Source: Fagopyrum homotropicum (lineage: Eukaryota; Streptophyta; Magnoliopsida; Caryophyllales; Polygonaceae). Taken from it: a stretch of 64,000 bases of DNA. This document shows positions 1 to 10,217 of the stretch, piece after piece. Under the pieces are notes generated by a model that saw only the letters and a list, made by a program, of their open reading frames with translations, made no database searches and had not been told where the DNA came from. The stretch lies in the NCBI GenBank assembly GCA_033239125.1, contig BSWB01000003.1, positions 135,879,820-135,943,819 on the forward strand, written 5' to 3'. Both the position numbers and the translations under genes were made by a program. Position 1 is the first letter of the stretch; every line of letters starts with the position of its first letter.

Positions 1-1
1 T

Positions 2-50
2 GGTCAAGCTAATGACCTTAAAGAAGCGCTTGGTGGGAGGCAACCCATTG
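2..50 (+). promoter_or_regulatory. Post-pol conserved stem-loop block (element A copy)
   Basis: GGTC (2-5) pairs with GACC (14-17) around the loop AAGCTAAT. It is followed by AAGCGCT and by TGGG-AGGCAA-CCCA (34-47). The same arrangement follows the coding region of all six elements here, including those that lack integrase or all of pol. Role unknown; it lies between pol and the env-position ORF, so a part in RNA processing or downstream translation is possible. Confidence 0.6.
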
Positions 51-396
51 GTAACATTTTTTTTCCTTTTCATTTTTGCTTAGATTTTTCTGTTTTTGTG
101 TGCTTTGTGTGTGTTTTGTCTACCTTCGTGTGTGTGCTAGAGCATTAGTGGCATTGGAAGCCTTTCTTGGCGATGAAAATGATGATGATGAAACCCTCAC
201 CAATTATGGGTGGAGCGGACGCGGAACTTGGACGGCTAGCGGTGCCTAGCGCGGGTTCCGAAGCTTTGAAGGATGCTTAGAGCTCTCTACCATGGTTGAA
301 AGGATCATCCAACATCAATTCACTTGAGAATTCCCAAATACCATAGCAAACAATTTTACATTGTGAGAACCTTCTTTCACTCTCTCTACTTCATTT
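51..396 (+). other. Element A spacer between coding region and 3' UTR
   Basis: No open frame of note. The stretch is alignable by eye to B at 13407-13703 (GATGATGATG, GGTGGAGCGGAC, ACTTGGACGGCT), showing that A and B share this region. The homologous B sequence is where element C inserted. Confidence 0.6.
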
Positions 397-435
397 ACAC
401 ATTGGGGACAATGTGTTTCTAAGTATGGGGTGGGG
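397..435 (+). promoter_or_regulatory. Internal hairpin plus PPT-like tract (element A)
   Basis: ACACATTG (397-404), loop GGGA, CAATGTGT (409-416) form a perfect 8-bp hairpin. AAGTATGGGGTGGGG (421-435) follows. This is a second copy of the hairpin/PPT arrangement seen at the 3' LTR (1641-1679). It is present at the same place in all six Athila-type elements. Confidence 0.65.
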
Positions 436-984
436 TTTGCATGATCCTTTGCATGATGAGCATCTAGGATAGGTTAATATTTGCACATTTCTTGCATTGT
501 ACATACTTAGAACGAAAATCCCATAAAAATCAGAAAATTAAAAAAAAAAAAAAAAAAAATTTGTGCTTTCTAGGCTTGGATATGATCCTAATGATGAAAG
601 TTGTCTTGTGATTGGCTATGGATGGCCTTATGTGTTGAATTGATAAATGCATATGTGGACTTGAACTACTTCTCTTAAATTATATGAATGACTTGTGATC
701 ATGATGATTGCCTAGAATGGATTGAGTATTGAAAGTCAAAATTACATGATAGTTCTTGCATACCATCTAGGAATGAATGAGGCATTTCATCTTTCTCTAC
801 TTCTCATCTTGATCATGATTGCTTGAGCACCTCAATTGATATAAAATCGACCTCCTTTAAACCCATCCGGGAATAGGAGCATGCTAGTGTGTTGAAATGT
901 GTGAAAAGCAAGTGCGGGGTGAAGATGTAATGAAAAGAATGTCGTGAATGAAATGCTGAAATTATTGTGGAAGTGTAGCCAAAA

Positions 985-1182
985 TATAGGTTTGGGGGCG
1001 TTGGTTTAAATGACAAGTAACTCGGTACACTTCACATAATCGGGTGTTGGTGCCTTGCCAAAGTCAAATGAACCAATAGCCCTAATGAGCTTTGGTATGT
1101 GTGCCCGGTGTGGATGCACCTCGAAAAAGAGAAAAAGCCCGAGGATGGCTAATCACCGAGGTTTCGGCTATTGTACACCAAT
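985..1182 (+). repeat. Conserved Athila 3' UTR block (element A copy)
   Basis: Starts at TATAGGTTTGGGG and contains GTAACTCGG, CACATAATCGGGTGTTGG, TTGCCAAAGTC and TGGTATGTG, ending near CGGCTATTGTACACCA. Equivalent blocks occur in B (40799-40985), C (24598-24758), D (35449-35635), X (48611-48803, minus) and F (53856-54042, minus). No reading frame explains the conservation. The rest of 436-1640 is AT-rich 3' UTR without a gene I can support. Confidence 0.6.
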
Positions 1183-1640
1183 GCCATTGTCTCAAAAAAA
1201 TGAGTTAAAGAAAAAGAAAAGAAAGCAAGATAGGGAAAAATATACACTTGGGGGAAGTTGATCGAGGACAAGGATGTGGAGTTAGTTCCATTCCCGGATT
1301 AGCATCACATAACCTAGAGAATCCCCCGCCCAATTGCAACGTTTCTTGGCCTTTTATTTCACAAGCCCTTATGACCTACTTGCATGTTTGTAAGACTTAG
1401 TAATCTAGATTGGATAGACTCTTGATCTTCTTGACCTCTTCATCCTCACATTTCATGCATGCTTTTGAGTTAAGTACAATTGTCTTTCCATGCCCTTATT
1501 GTTTGATACATAATTGCTTATCCAATTGCCATTGATCATGACTATAAAGGTGATCCAATAGTAGAAGCACAAAACCCAAAAAGATTTTGCCATTTTTCTG
1601 CATACATAAATCATGTCATCTTCTAGTCTATAGTTGGGAA

Positions 1641-1679
1641 TTTGCTCGGGGACGAGCAAACCTTAAGTATGGGGTATTT
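1641..1679 (+). promoter_or_regulatory. PPT with upstream hairpin (element A)
   Basis: TTTGCTCG (1641-1648), loop GGGA, CGAGCAAA (1653-1660) is a perfect 8-bp hairpin. The purine tract AAGTATGGGGTATTT (1665-1679) follows and ends exactly where the LTR begins with TGATAACACG. The tract is the expected plus-strand primer site of this family. Confidence 0.8.
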
Positions 1680-3484
1680 TGATAACACGATTTATAACAT
1701 AGTTTTAGGTGTACATTTAGATAGAATTCTCGCTCATTCATGCATGATCTAGCATTAGTTCAAGACGTTTTGCACCCAATTCACATATTTTGTCGAGATA
1801 GACGTCTACACGGACTTGTGCGCGTTTTGTAGGTATTACGGGAAGTTTAGGAGCTTAAACGATCCTTTTGAGGATCGTTCATTTAGATGACACACCCTCG
1901 GACTCATTAGGACACAAGCCAAGGGCTGAGGAGGACTCATGGAACCTTGCCAACACAAGCCATGCACCAAATCACAACTTAATGATTCAAGGCGGAGTTT
2001 CTGCATAGAATCACGGTTCTCTGACGAACCACGGCCGTGGAAATGACCGTGGATTTTGCCAGATTCTCGTGACAGCTGTGCCACGACTCTCATGGCCAGA
2101 TCATGAAGGATTTGTTATAAAAGTGGTCCTTCATGGGTTGTTTGAGGCAGCTGGGGTAGTTTGGGAGCAGCTCATCCATTATCCATTTCTCTCTAACAAA
2201 TATATTCTCAAAAACAAGAAGATTTTCTAGGAAGGAAAGTGTCAAAGAGAAGAAGGAGAGTTCCATTGAAGAGGAGGAGAAGAACATACACCATAGCTTT
2301 CTTGTATTTCGGATTTCGTTTTCTAGAGATTGTATGAACCTTTGAACCTTCTTTTGGAAGGGTTGTAAGTGGCTCTATTCTAATCTTCAGCTTAGTTTTG
2401 AATTAAGTTCACTTGTTCACCTCTCTTCTTTCATTATCTTGCAATAGATGTTTTGATTTTATGTTTGTTTGCTTCGATTTCCATTATGAATGTTGTAGGC
2501 TAAATTGATGTGATTCTAGGGTAAGGAAAGAATGGTTATGGCTAGAACTATGATAGGATGGACTTAGATTTACCTTTGGATGACTTTTGCTTATGAACGT
2601 AGTTGCTGTTAGAAATCACGGGTAGTTCTTGAAGAACCACGGCCGTGGTTTAGGAAGAACAACCCGTGATTCTCCCTGGTTTGAAGGATCTTGCCTTAGA
2701 CCTATAAAATGTTGAAACCCTAAGAGTTTGCTGAGTTTAACCTACCTAGTGTAGTGACTAAGTGTTAGGAGAGACTTACCCGGTAATCCTTGCCCTTAGA
2801 ATCTAAAATAGTAAACCTTAGGTAGTGGTGAGCCTAATAAGCCGCCATTGGATTAGATGTGCTAGGATAGTCGCTTAGGACTTCCCTTTCCAAGACTTAC
2901 CCGGTAAGGATAGGTTAGACCCCTAATTTACAATCCGGTTGTGTAGAATTCCTATCCTTAGGCTCTTAGAGACTTACCCGGTAATAAGACCTTAGGTGTG
3001 GACTAGTTGGACCATGAGACCTACCCGGTAATTGATCCCAATTTAGATACACTTAATCCCAACATATCATAGTTAATCCAAAGAATGAATAGATAACTTG
3101 AGTTCTATGCCATAACCGGAACTTCCGACCCCTAGAATCCGTCTTTTCTTTCCTTGATCATTATCTTGTCTGGTTTGTTCATTTGTGCTGATTTTTAGTC
3201 TAGTTTGATTGTTTACTTTGCATGAATTGTGATCTTTGATTGATCACCAAAACCGACCAAAAACAATTTAGATTTTCATTTCTTTGTTTCCCTCTTTTCT
3301 AACCTTAGACCTTCACTAAACTTAATCACAAAAACCGAATCAATTTCACCTTAGTCTTTGTGTTCGACCTCGGAATACTATCCATACTACAAACGTCCCG
3401 TACACTGCGGGTGCGCTAGAAGTTAGGATAATTATAACGAGTATAAATTTAAGGCTTATTGCGTGCACACTTTTTAGCGTAACA
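1680..3484 (+). repeat. 3' LTR of element A (1805 bp)
   Basis: Begins TGATAACACG after the PPT and ends GCGTAACA. A TATA-like TTATAAAAG lies at 2115. The U5 end carries CCGTACACTGCGGGT (about 3397-3415), conserved in all the Athila LTRs here. Two clusters of the CCACGGCCGTGG word lie at 2010-2053 and 2613-2671; the second is flanked by a perfect inverted pair (AATCACGGGT 2614-2623, ACCCGTGATT 2662-2671). Four copies of a GAGACTTACCCGGTAA-like repeat lie between about 2770 and 3035, one of them with GACCTACC. The related B LTR shares this layout. Confidence 0.88.
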
Positions 3485-3492
3485 AGGGTAGA

Positions 3493-6400
3493 TCATCTTC
3501 TCGAGACTCTCCAACCTAGAGCATCCTTCCGGATGAGATCCACCACCTCTGAGGGGATCGCTGAGTCACCTAGGGGGTATTCATGTCCCAACTTCGCGAG
3601 TTTATCGGCCACACTGTTGACTTCCCTGAAGACATGATGTATTCTGACCTGTTGGAAACTAAGCAAAATGTTAGAGATATCTGAAATGATGAGATCAAGT
3701 TCCCATGGGGGTTTCCACATTTGTTTAATGGAATTGATGATTGTAAGATTATCACCTTCAATCTCAAGTTTATTGATCTCCAAATCACATGCTCTGATCA
3801 AACCCTCCCTTAGCGCGCATGCTTCAGCATGAAGGACCGATGCGTTCCCGCACTGTCCGTAGCCTAGGGAGATGGTTGATGCATATTGATTCCTTAGAAT
3901 GTATCCGAAGGCTGATTCTCCGGACTCACGTTTAGATACATCAAAGTTTAATTTGACAAATCCGTTATCAGGTTTTATCCATTTAATGTTTGTAGTTTTC
4001 CTATTTCTTTGAGCCGTTTTTAGTTTTGCTGTATTTTTAGTTTTGTTAGTATCTTTCCAAGTCCTAATCTGATCTTGTACTCGTACCCCAATTTTTTGGA
4101 TTTTCTTATTATTGAAGATATTTTGGTTTCTTTCGATCCAAACGTTCCACCACGTAACCGCAAGGTGAACCATTTGATTACTGTCTAGCTTATTTTTAAG
4201 TTGTGTGATCATGTTTGCTATGTTCTGGTTAGAGTTGTTTACAACTTGGAGCTCGATTTGAGCGTTGGCATTGTTAAGATTCTCCACCATGAAGGGGCAG
4301 TTAAAGAACAAGTGTTTTGCAGTTTCGTAAGGGTGGTTGCAGAGGACACATTGCATGGGCACTGGTAACCTTTGTTTCTCTAGGTTTTCCTTAGTAGGGA
4401 GTCCATCATTCGCCAGTTTCCAAGTAAAGTTCTTAACTTTGGACATGATGTCCATTTCCCATATCTATCCATTCGCATTGGCTGTGAGCCCTTTATTTTT
4501 ATGTATGAGATCCAAGATTGATTTAGTCGTAAATGATTCTTTATCCGAGGCTGCCCAATATAGCCGATCTTGAATGAAGGATTGGGAGTTGGTATGATTT
4601 GATTGTAGACATAACCTCTTGTGGAAGGAGGTTCCCTACTTTAGTTTCTGGTTTCCGGGTGTCCCATTTATTCTCTGTAATATAGTTACCAACTAATTCA
4701 TTCTCATCAATATTACCACTATTTTCAAGAAGTTTAATGAGCGGTTGATCAATCACCCACTTAATTTTCCAGAATTTTATGGTGCTTCCATCCCCAACAC
4801 TCCATCTTAATCCGTTTTCGAATTCAGGTCGGAGATTCATTAGTCTTCTCCATTGCCAGGATGTATTTTTTTGTGTTTTGTAGCTCCATAGGAACGAGTC
4901 TTTGAGGTATTTTTCATTCACTATTCTAACCCATATATTGTTTGGTTCTGCCATAATTTTCCAAAGTAGTTTCATTTGGAGAACCTTGTTCATATCTTTT
5001 GCTTTTCTAATACCCACACATCCGCACTGTTTTGGTTTGCAAATTTTATCCCAACTGATGAGAGGGTGGTGTTTAGGTCCTTTATTCCAAAAGAAATTGC
5101 GGTTGATTTGATCTAGTTCTTTATTAATATAGGATGGAAGCATGAAGCTTTGCATTATGTAGTTTGGCTTCACATTCAGGTTAGCCTTGATTAGGATTGT
5201 TCTACCTTCTTGGGAGAGTGTCGATGCTTTCCATGCAGTCAGTTGCTTCCTAGATTTGGTTATTACATCTTCAAAGACGGTTTTATTTACCCTGCCGTTG
5301 ATAATAGGACAACCAAGATATTTGTCCAGTTCTTGGGTAGCATTTATTCCGATTCTTAGTTGGATGAGTCTCTCCGTTTCATACCCTATATTTCTCGTAG
5401 TTTGAAATGAGGATTTATGGAAATTGACTTTCTGTCCCGACATATAGCAGTACCTATTTAGTATCTCTAGAATTTGTGTACTAGCATCTAAGGACGCCTT
5501 GACAAAAATAATGATATCATCCGCGAATCTTAAAAATGGAACAGTAGTTCCACCTCTTGTAATTGGAAAGCCAATTAGTTTATTGTTTTGATTGCATTCT
5601 TTTTGGATGTTCCTAGCTAGAACTTCTGCTCCTAAATTGAATAGCATAGGTGATAGTGGATCACCTTGGCGAGGACCCCTCTCAGGGTATATTACTTCTG
5701 ATGGTTTATCATTGATTAGGATGGAGTATGAGACCGTGGATATGCATTCCCTAATCCAACTAATGAACTTTTGCTCGAAACCAAAATTTTCGAGTACGGC
5801 CAAGATGAATGATCATTCCACCATGTCGTATGCTTTTTCCATGTCTAGTTTAATGACCATAAAGCCCTTCTTCCCTTTTTTACCCTTGAACCCATGAAAG
5901 ATCTCATGGGCTAGTATATTTCATGGATTGATCTATTTTGTGTAAAGGCACTTTGGAGTGGATGGATGAGTTTCGGTAGCAACATTCTTAATCGGTTTGC
6001 TAGAATTTTTGCGATTATTTTATATATTGTTGAGCATAAACTTATCGGTCTATAGTGTGCGGTTAGAGATGGGTTGTCCATTTTAGGTATTAGGGTGATA
6101 AAGGTATGATTGATTTGTTTTAGGATTTTAACCGAGCTAAAGAAACTCTTTGTTGCCCGGATAACATCAGGCCGAATAATTGCCCAATATTTTTGGAAGA
6201 AGCCGGCATGCATTCCATCTGGTCCTGGTGACTTATCTCATCCAATATCGAAAGTAGCTTTTCGGATATCCTTGTTTGAGACCGGTTTGGTGAGCTCCAT
6301 ATTTTCACTATCCGTGATCTCTTTGGTAATGACTTCGAGGTTTTGTACTATGTTATACTCGTTAGCTTGGTTGGACCTGAATCTGTCCTTGTAGTCCTTA

Positions 6401-7611
6401 AGGAACTCAGAGCTAATTTCGTCCTCAACAGATATCACTGTGCCGTTTACGTTGTGAATGGAAGTTATTGATTTTCTATTTCGCCTACCCGTTACTTTCA
6501 TATGGTGATACTTAGTATTTTTATCACCACATTCTAGTGCTTTAGTTTTAGCTCTTTGCATCCAGTATCATTGTTGAAATTCTAGTAGACATTCTCTCTT
6601 CTTATGTAGCCTATTTAGTCTTTCGTTTTGTTGACTAGAGAAGTTTTTGAAATTAAGTTTTTGTAGCTTCTGAATGGTTGCATCCGTTTCTCGGACTTGT
6701 TTATTTATATTCCCGAATTTTAGCTTACTCTAGATTTTTAGTTTGGTTTTGAGGAGATTTAGTTTTCTGACTAATTTGAACATGTGTGTCCCCGGGATTT
6801 GTGTTCTCCAACATTGTTTGACAATTCTCTCACAATCCTCTCTTTCGGTCCACATGAGTTCAAATCGGAATAGTTTGTTTTTGTATCTTTGTATTTTATT
6901 CTTAATCTCAATTGTGATAAGACAACGATCAGATGATGTGAACGCGTGGTTCCATACATGTATTAGATTGTACGCATTAAGCACCTCACACTGCGTCATA
7001 GCTCTGTCTAGTTTTTCATAAGTATTATTCTCACCATCTCGTCTCTTACGCCATGTGAATTCATTCCCTTTAGAAATAAGATCCACGAGATTGCATTGTT
7101 GAACTACATTTTGTAGTCTTTGCAATCGATTGATACGTAGTGGTGCACCTCCCAGTTTGTCGGATGGGTTGAGGATATCATTGAAATCTCCCATTAGGAG
7201 TACTGGTTTGGTTTGCGCGTTTATGGTTGCTACTAGTTATGTCCAGAATTCATCTTTAAGCCCTTCGTTCGGAGGTGCGTATATCAAGAATATAGCCATG
7301 TTAAATTTCGATTCGAAACTGGTATGTTCCATAATAACGAATCTTTTATCCTTGTGGTGAAGTTCTACTTTTTCATTGATGAGTAGGTTGTTTTTCCATA
7401 GAAGGCATAATCCTCCTGCTAAGCCATCCGATGGGATGACGCATATACTATCAAACCCCGCACTCCTCCAACATGATTCGGGGGGTTCGGTATTTGTTTT
7501 TAATTCCGCTAACATTAACATATCAATATATTCATTTTGCGTTGTTATTTTGATGTCTGTCCAAAAAAATTTCTTCCTAATGCCTCAACAATTCCAGAAG
7601 GCTATCTTCAT
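3493..7611 (-). pseudogene. LINE ORF2: endonuclease / reverse transcriptase / RNase H, inactivated
   Basis: This enzyme would nick target DNA and copy LINE RNA at the nick. The frame opens at 7611 with MKIAFWNC, then an in-frame stop. The endonuclease motif VLLMGDFND is near 7195, with a stop just before it. YWMQRAK...GDKNTKYHH marks the linker before RT, after another stop. SPGPDGMHAGFF and YRPISLCSTIYKIIAKIL are RT blocks; the catalytic motif is FADD at about 5540. A zinc-binding region (CVLCNHPYETAKHLFFNCP) and an RNase H domain with DVS, E and D residues end the protein at 3493. Lesions I can place: stops near 7588, 7237, 6580, 6238 and 5820, and frame changes near 5911 and 4560, plus a stop near 4460. 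The full length of about 1370 codons fits L1-type ORF2. Confidence 0.9.
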
Positions 7612-7613
7612 AA

Positions 7614-8522
7614 TCACTTAATACTAATGTTGGATGGTAGGAGGCCATCATTGTTACCTAAGATGTTAAGGTTTGTTTGTCTAAGATCTTTGAGTGTATG
7701 AAAGTACCCTATGCTCTCAATCTTACTTGGCTTCTTAGTCTGATTCAATACTTTGTTTATTGAACATTCACCTTCTGGTTTACATTGTTTTCTATTATTC
7801 ATTTTCTTATCTAATGTTATGGTTAATTGGGGGAAGATGGTACTCCTGTGTACACTTGAGCTAGTGTATCTTCCCTTAAAGTTAAATATTTTTGCTAAAT
7901 AAAAATTAGCACTTTCTAGGACTATGCGATCGCGCATCCCTAGCATGCATTTCTTGCCATAGTTGGGCACATGTGCCATAACTGGACTCCAAATCTTTAG
8001 TACTTGATCATAGCTTGGTTTTTGGACAGCAAACATTATATAACTCATAACCATAGTCCTTAATTCTGATTGATAGATAAGTGAAAAACAATTACATTGC
8101 TGAGTATGGTATATTATTGCACCAACTCCAGCCGTAGTCATTTTCCAACACAGGTACAAACAGTAAGCCATTTGAGCGTTTAACTCCGTCTCCTTGGGCA
8201 TTGAACCTTCATTGTTCCTTTTCATTACTTGATAATGTAGCTGAGTGGGGGCCTTCCGGTTGTTTCTTCTTCGGTTAGGTGCTGCAAAAAACCAGCGGGT
8301 AAAACCCAGATTGAAATGCCAAGCACTTTCCAAGTCTGAGATTCTTGGGATGGAGCACTGCAGTAGATTGCTTAGGCAATACTTCAGCCAAGCTACTAAG
8401 AAATCGGTTATACTACACTCTTTGGTGAATCTTGGTAGATTTGACATTCTTGGGTAGATTGGACATCCATGCCTAGTAGTCTTGGTAGATTTGACCTCCT
8501 TGCCCAATAGTCTAGTATGCAC
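7614..8522 (-). CDS. Unrecognised 302-codon frame between LINE ORF1 and ORF2
   Basis: An open frame of 302 codons ending four bases before the ORF2 start. I do not recognise it with confidence. A stretch around the middle (GVGAII, later RIVLES, LAKIFN) faintly recalls the RNase H fold of plant LINEs (family RVT_3), but the acidic residues expected at the first catalytic position are not evident. It could be a fragment of another retroelement inside the inter-ORF spacer, or a chance opening. What is odd is that it stays open while both neighbouring ORFs contain many stops. Treat as hypothetical. Confidence 0.25.
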   Translation of the reverse strand: MHTRLLGKEVKSTKTTRHGCPIYPRMSNLPRFTKECSITDFLVAWLKYCLSNLLQCSIPRISDLESAWHFNLGFTRWFFAAPNRRRNNRKAPTQLHYQVMKRNNEGSMPKETELNAQMAYCLYLCWKMTTAGVGAIIYHTQQCNCFSLIYQSELRTMVMSYIMFAVQKPSYDQVLKIWSPVMAHVPNYGKKCMLGMRDRIVLESANFYLAKIFNFKGRYTSSSVHRSTIFPQLTITLDKKMNNRKQCKPEGECSINKVLNQTKKPSKIESIGYFHTLKDLRQTNLNILGNNDGLLPSNISIK

Positions 8523-8540
8523 TTATCAAATATTTGCTAT

Positions 8541-9170
8541 TTAAAAGAGGATTTGGGTTAGTGCATATTCGAATATGGAGTTGAAATTCGGGTTGCTGAA
8601 TTTTTTTTCCTTCTGGACGAGTTTGTATCTGCAAAAAATATTCAGAGTTAGATACCATTTATATTTTACCACTGTATAGCTAGTGTTGGGGCATTGTAAC
8701 CAATTGTTTAACCAGTAAATTAGCCATATCTTTATAGGACAGTAGCTATTGTATCCACTAGCATTTCTTGCAGACTTTAATAGCCTATCTTTAGTCCATT
8801 CAGCTTTATACTTGAAAAGTTTGACAACAAGTAGTATACCTGCTACCCTATCAGCTGAATGATATATCCATTCAGTAAATTTGCTGTTAAATTGTAAAGA
8901 TAAACACAATAGCAAGACAAAAACATAAATTAGAGGCCTTCCATTAAATAATGGGATTAAAAGAGTACATAACTCTAGTCTAGGACTTAGCTTTATGGCC
9001 AATTCGCTCTTACTGCTATGGGAACAATAACAAAGGAATTGTAGGTTCCACTTAGACCCAACTACAAAGGAGTGGGAGAATGGGGAGCAACAACACACCA
9101 CTTGATTATAAAACCTACAGACACAACATTCTAGCAACATGCTAGTGACACAGGAAGGCCTTACTACCAT
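8541..9170 (-). CDS. Unrecognised 209-codon frame directly after LINE ORF1
   Basis: Its ATG lies 5 bases past the ORF1 stop (9176-9178). The product would be hydrophobic in the middle (VFVLLLCLSLQF) and cysteine-rich at the N-terminus. I know no family that fits. It may be a chance opening in the 1.56-kb spacer. The spacer as a whole (7612-9175) is longer than usual for plant L1 elements, so an old insertion is possible. Confidence 0.2.
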   Translation of the reverse strand: MVVRPSCVTSMLLECCVCRFYNQVVCCCSPFSHSFVVGSKWNLQFLCYCSHSSKSELAIKLSPRLELCTLLIPLFNGRPLIYVFVLLLCLSLQFNSKFTEWIYHSADRVAGILLVVKLFKYKAEWTKDRLLKSARNASGYNSYCPIKIWLIYWLNNWLQCPNTSYTVVKYKWYLTLNIFCRYKLVQKEKKFSNPNFNSIFEYALTQILF

Positions 9171-9175
9171 TGGAA

Positions 9176-10217
9176 CTACACTCTCTGTTTCTTGGTGCCT
9201 TGCAGCTTCGAAGAAGCAGTGTCACTCAGTCCACCCTGCCTCTTTCCAGAGCTAGAATCAGATTTTTGTTGGTCGTTTGCAACCTCCATAGCTTCCATTA
9301 ACTTGTTGACCGTATTGTTGGACTTAACTGAGTGAAAGGAGTTTTCAAATATCAGGGTATCTTCTATCTCCGGGATTTTCCCATCTTTGAATAGGAGTGT
9401 TGTGAACTCTTTAACAGTGAGCTCCTTTGGTTCATTCTCGTCTTGTTCATATTCCTCCTCATAGAGATAGTCTTGCTCAGCAGATTTTGCCTATAGCTCC
9501 CCGTCTCCAATTGCAGGGAGGGTGGATAAGTCTTCAGTCTCAATTTCTACCCTAATAGGTTCACCTTGGAGTTGGGTGGCTTCAGTCTCTATTTTCTGGG
9601 GGTTTGCTTCAGCTCCATTCACTTGCTCACTCTCCTTTTTGGTTTCTTCAGTTTCACCTTTGCTCATTCCTTCCTTAGCAGTGTCAGTTACAGCTTCCAC
9701 AACTGAAATGGTAACTCCTTTGTTGGAATCAATATAGGGGAGAAACCCCTTACTTTCCTTAGATTTAGCTTTATTCTTAACATCCTTATCCACCTTAATC
9801 CACCCTTCACCAGTTTCCTTTGCTTTGACAACATCTTCCTTAGAAGGGGGCACAACATTGTGGGTTTGAGTAATATTCTTTGATTGCTTAATCTGAATCT
9901 TTAGATTAGTGACTTTGGGGGCTCGGAGTGGGCAATGGTCATAGGAATGAGACTTTTCTGCACAAAAACCACATCCATCCGAGAAGTCCTCATACTAGAT
10001 GGCTAAGTCCTAGAAACGTTATTCTAATCCGGGATGGGGACATCTCCTTTCATTTCAGCAGCTACATTGAGAGATACAAATTCTAGTGAAGTTGGCTCCT
10101 CGCCCTCTCATAGATGTAGGATCTAATTTAATAAACTTGCCTATGTCATTCTCTTCTACTATTATTCTCATTGCTTCTGTATTGACATAGTCAGCACGTA
10201 TCCTAGGGATTCAAATC
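9176..10217 (-). pseudogene. LINE ORF1, C-terminal part (CCHC zinc knuckle)
   Basis: Nucleic-acid-binding ORF1 protein of a plant LINE. Directly past the B insertion the frame reads IPRIRADYVNTEAM, the middle of the DUF4283 domain, then GRGANFTRICISL. A zinc knuckle CX2CX4HX4C (CGFCAEKSHSYDHC) lies near 9960-9920. A charged lysine/glutamate-rich tail follows, with one in-frame TAG near 9491, and the frame ends KKQRV at 9176. At the left edge of B an arginine codon has become TGA. The N-terminal half is at 43228-43735; joined at the target site the two halves make one continuous domain, which confirms that B split this gene. Confidence 0.85.

Larger units (their letters stand above)
1..3484 (+). 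mobile_element. Element A: 3' part of a non-autonomous Athila-type LTR retrotransposon
   Basis: Only the 3' end is in the window: post-pol stem-loops, 3' UTR, PPT and a complete 3' LTR. It is closest to element B: the stretch around 2-320 matches B at 13358-13700, including the run encoding GGAGCGGAC and the word AGAGCTCT. I therefore infer A is also a short element without pol, although its coding part lies outside the window. It ends at 3484 with TAACA and is followed directly by the 3' UTR of the LINE, so A inserted in that LINE. The target duplication cannot be tested because the left end is missing; the expected copy is AGGGT (3485-3489). Strand and class are firm, the non-autonomous status is inferred from similarity to B. 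Confidence 0.85.
3485..10217 (-). mobile_element. L1-type LINE, 3' portion (ORF1 C-terminal half and ORF2)
   Basis: A plant non-LTR retrotransposon on the minus strand. Reading right to left: end of ORF1 with a CCHC zinc knuckle, a 1.56-kb inter-ORF stretch, then ORF2 with endonuclease, reverse transcriptase, zinc-binding and RNase H parts. The rest of ORF1 and the 5' UTR lie at 43228-44335 beyond element B. The 3' UTR is cut at 3485 by element A. ORF2 has at least eight stops or frameshifts, so the LINE is clearly the oldest component and had probably lost function before or soon after the LTR elements landed in it. Confidence 0.9.

Noticed and set aside
10213..10217. AAATC versus TAATC as evidence against B being one insertion
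   Set aside because: Using TAATC as the original target restores continuous LINE ORF1 reading across the site, so a single base change in the left copy is the simpler explanation.
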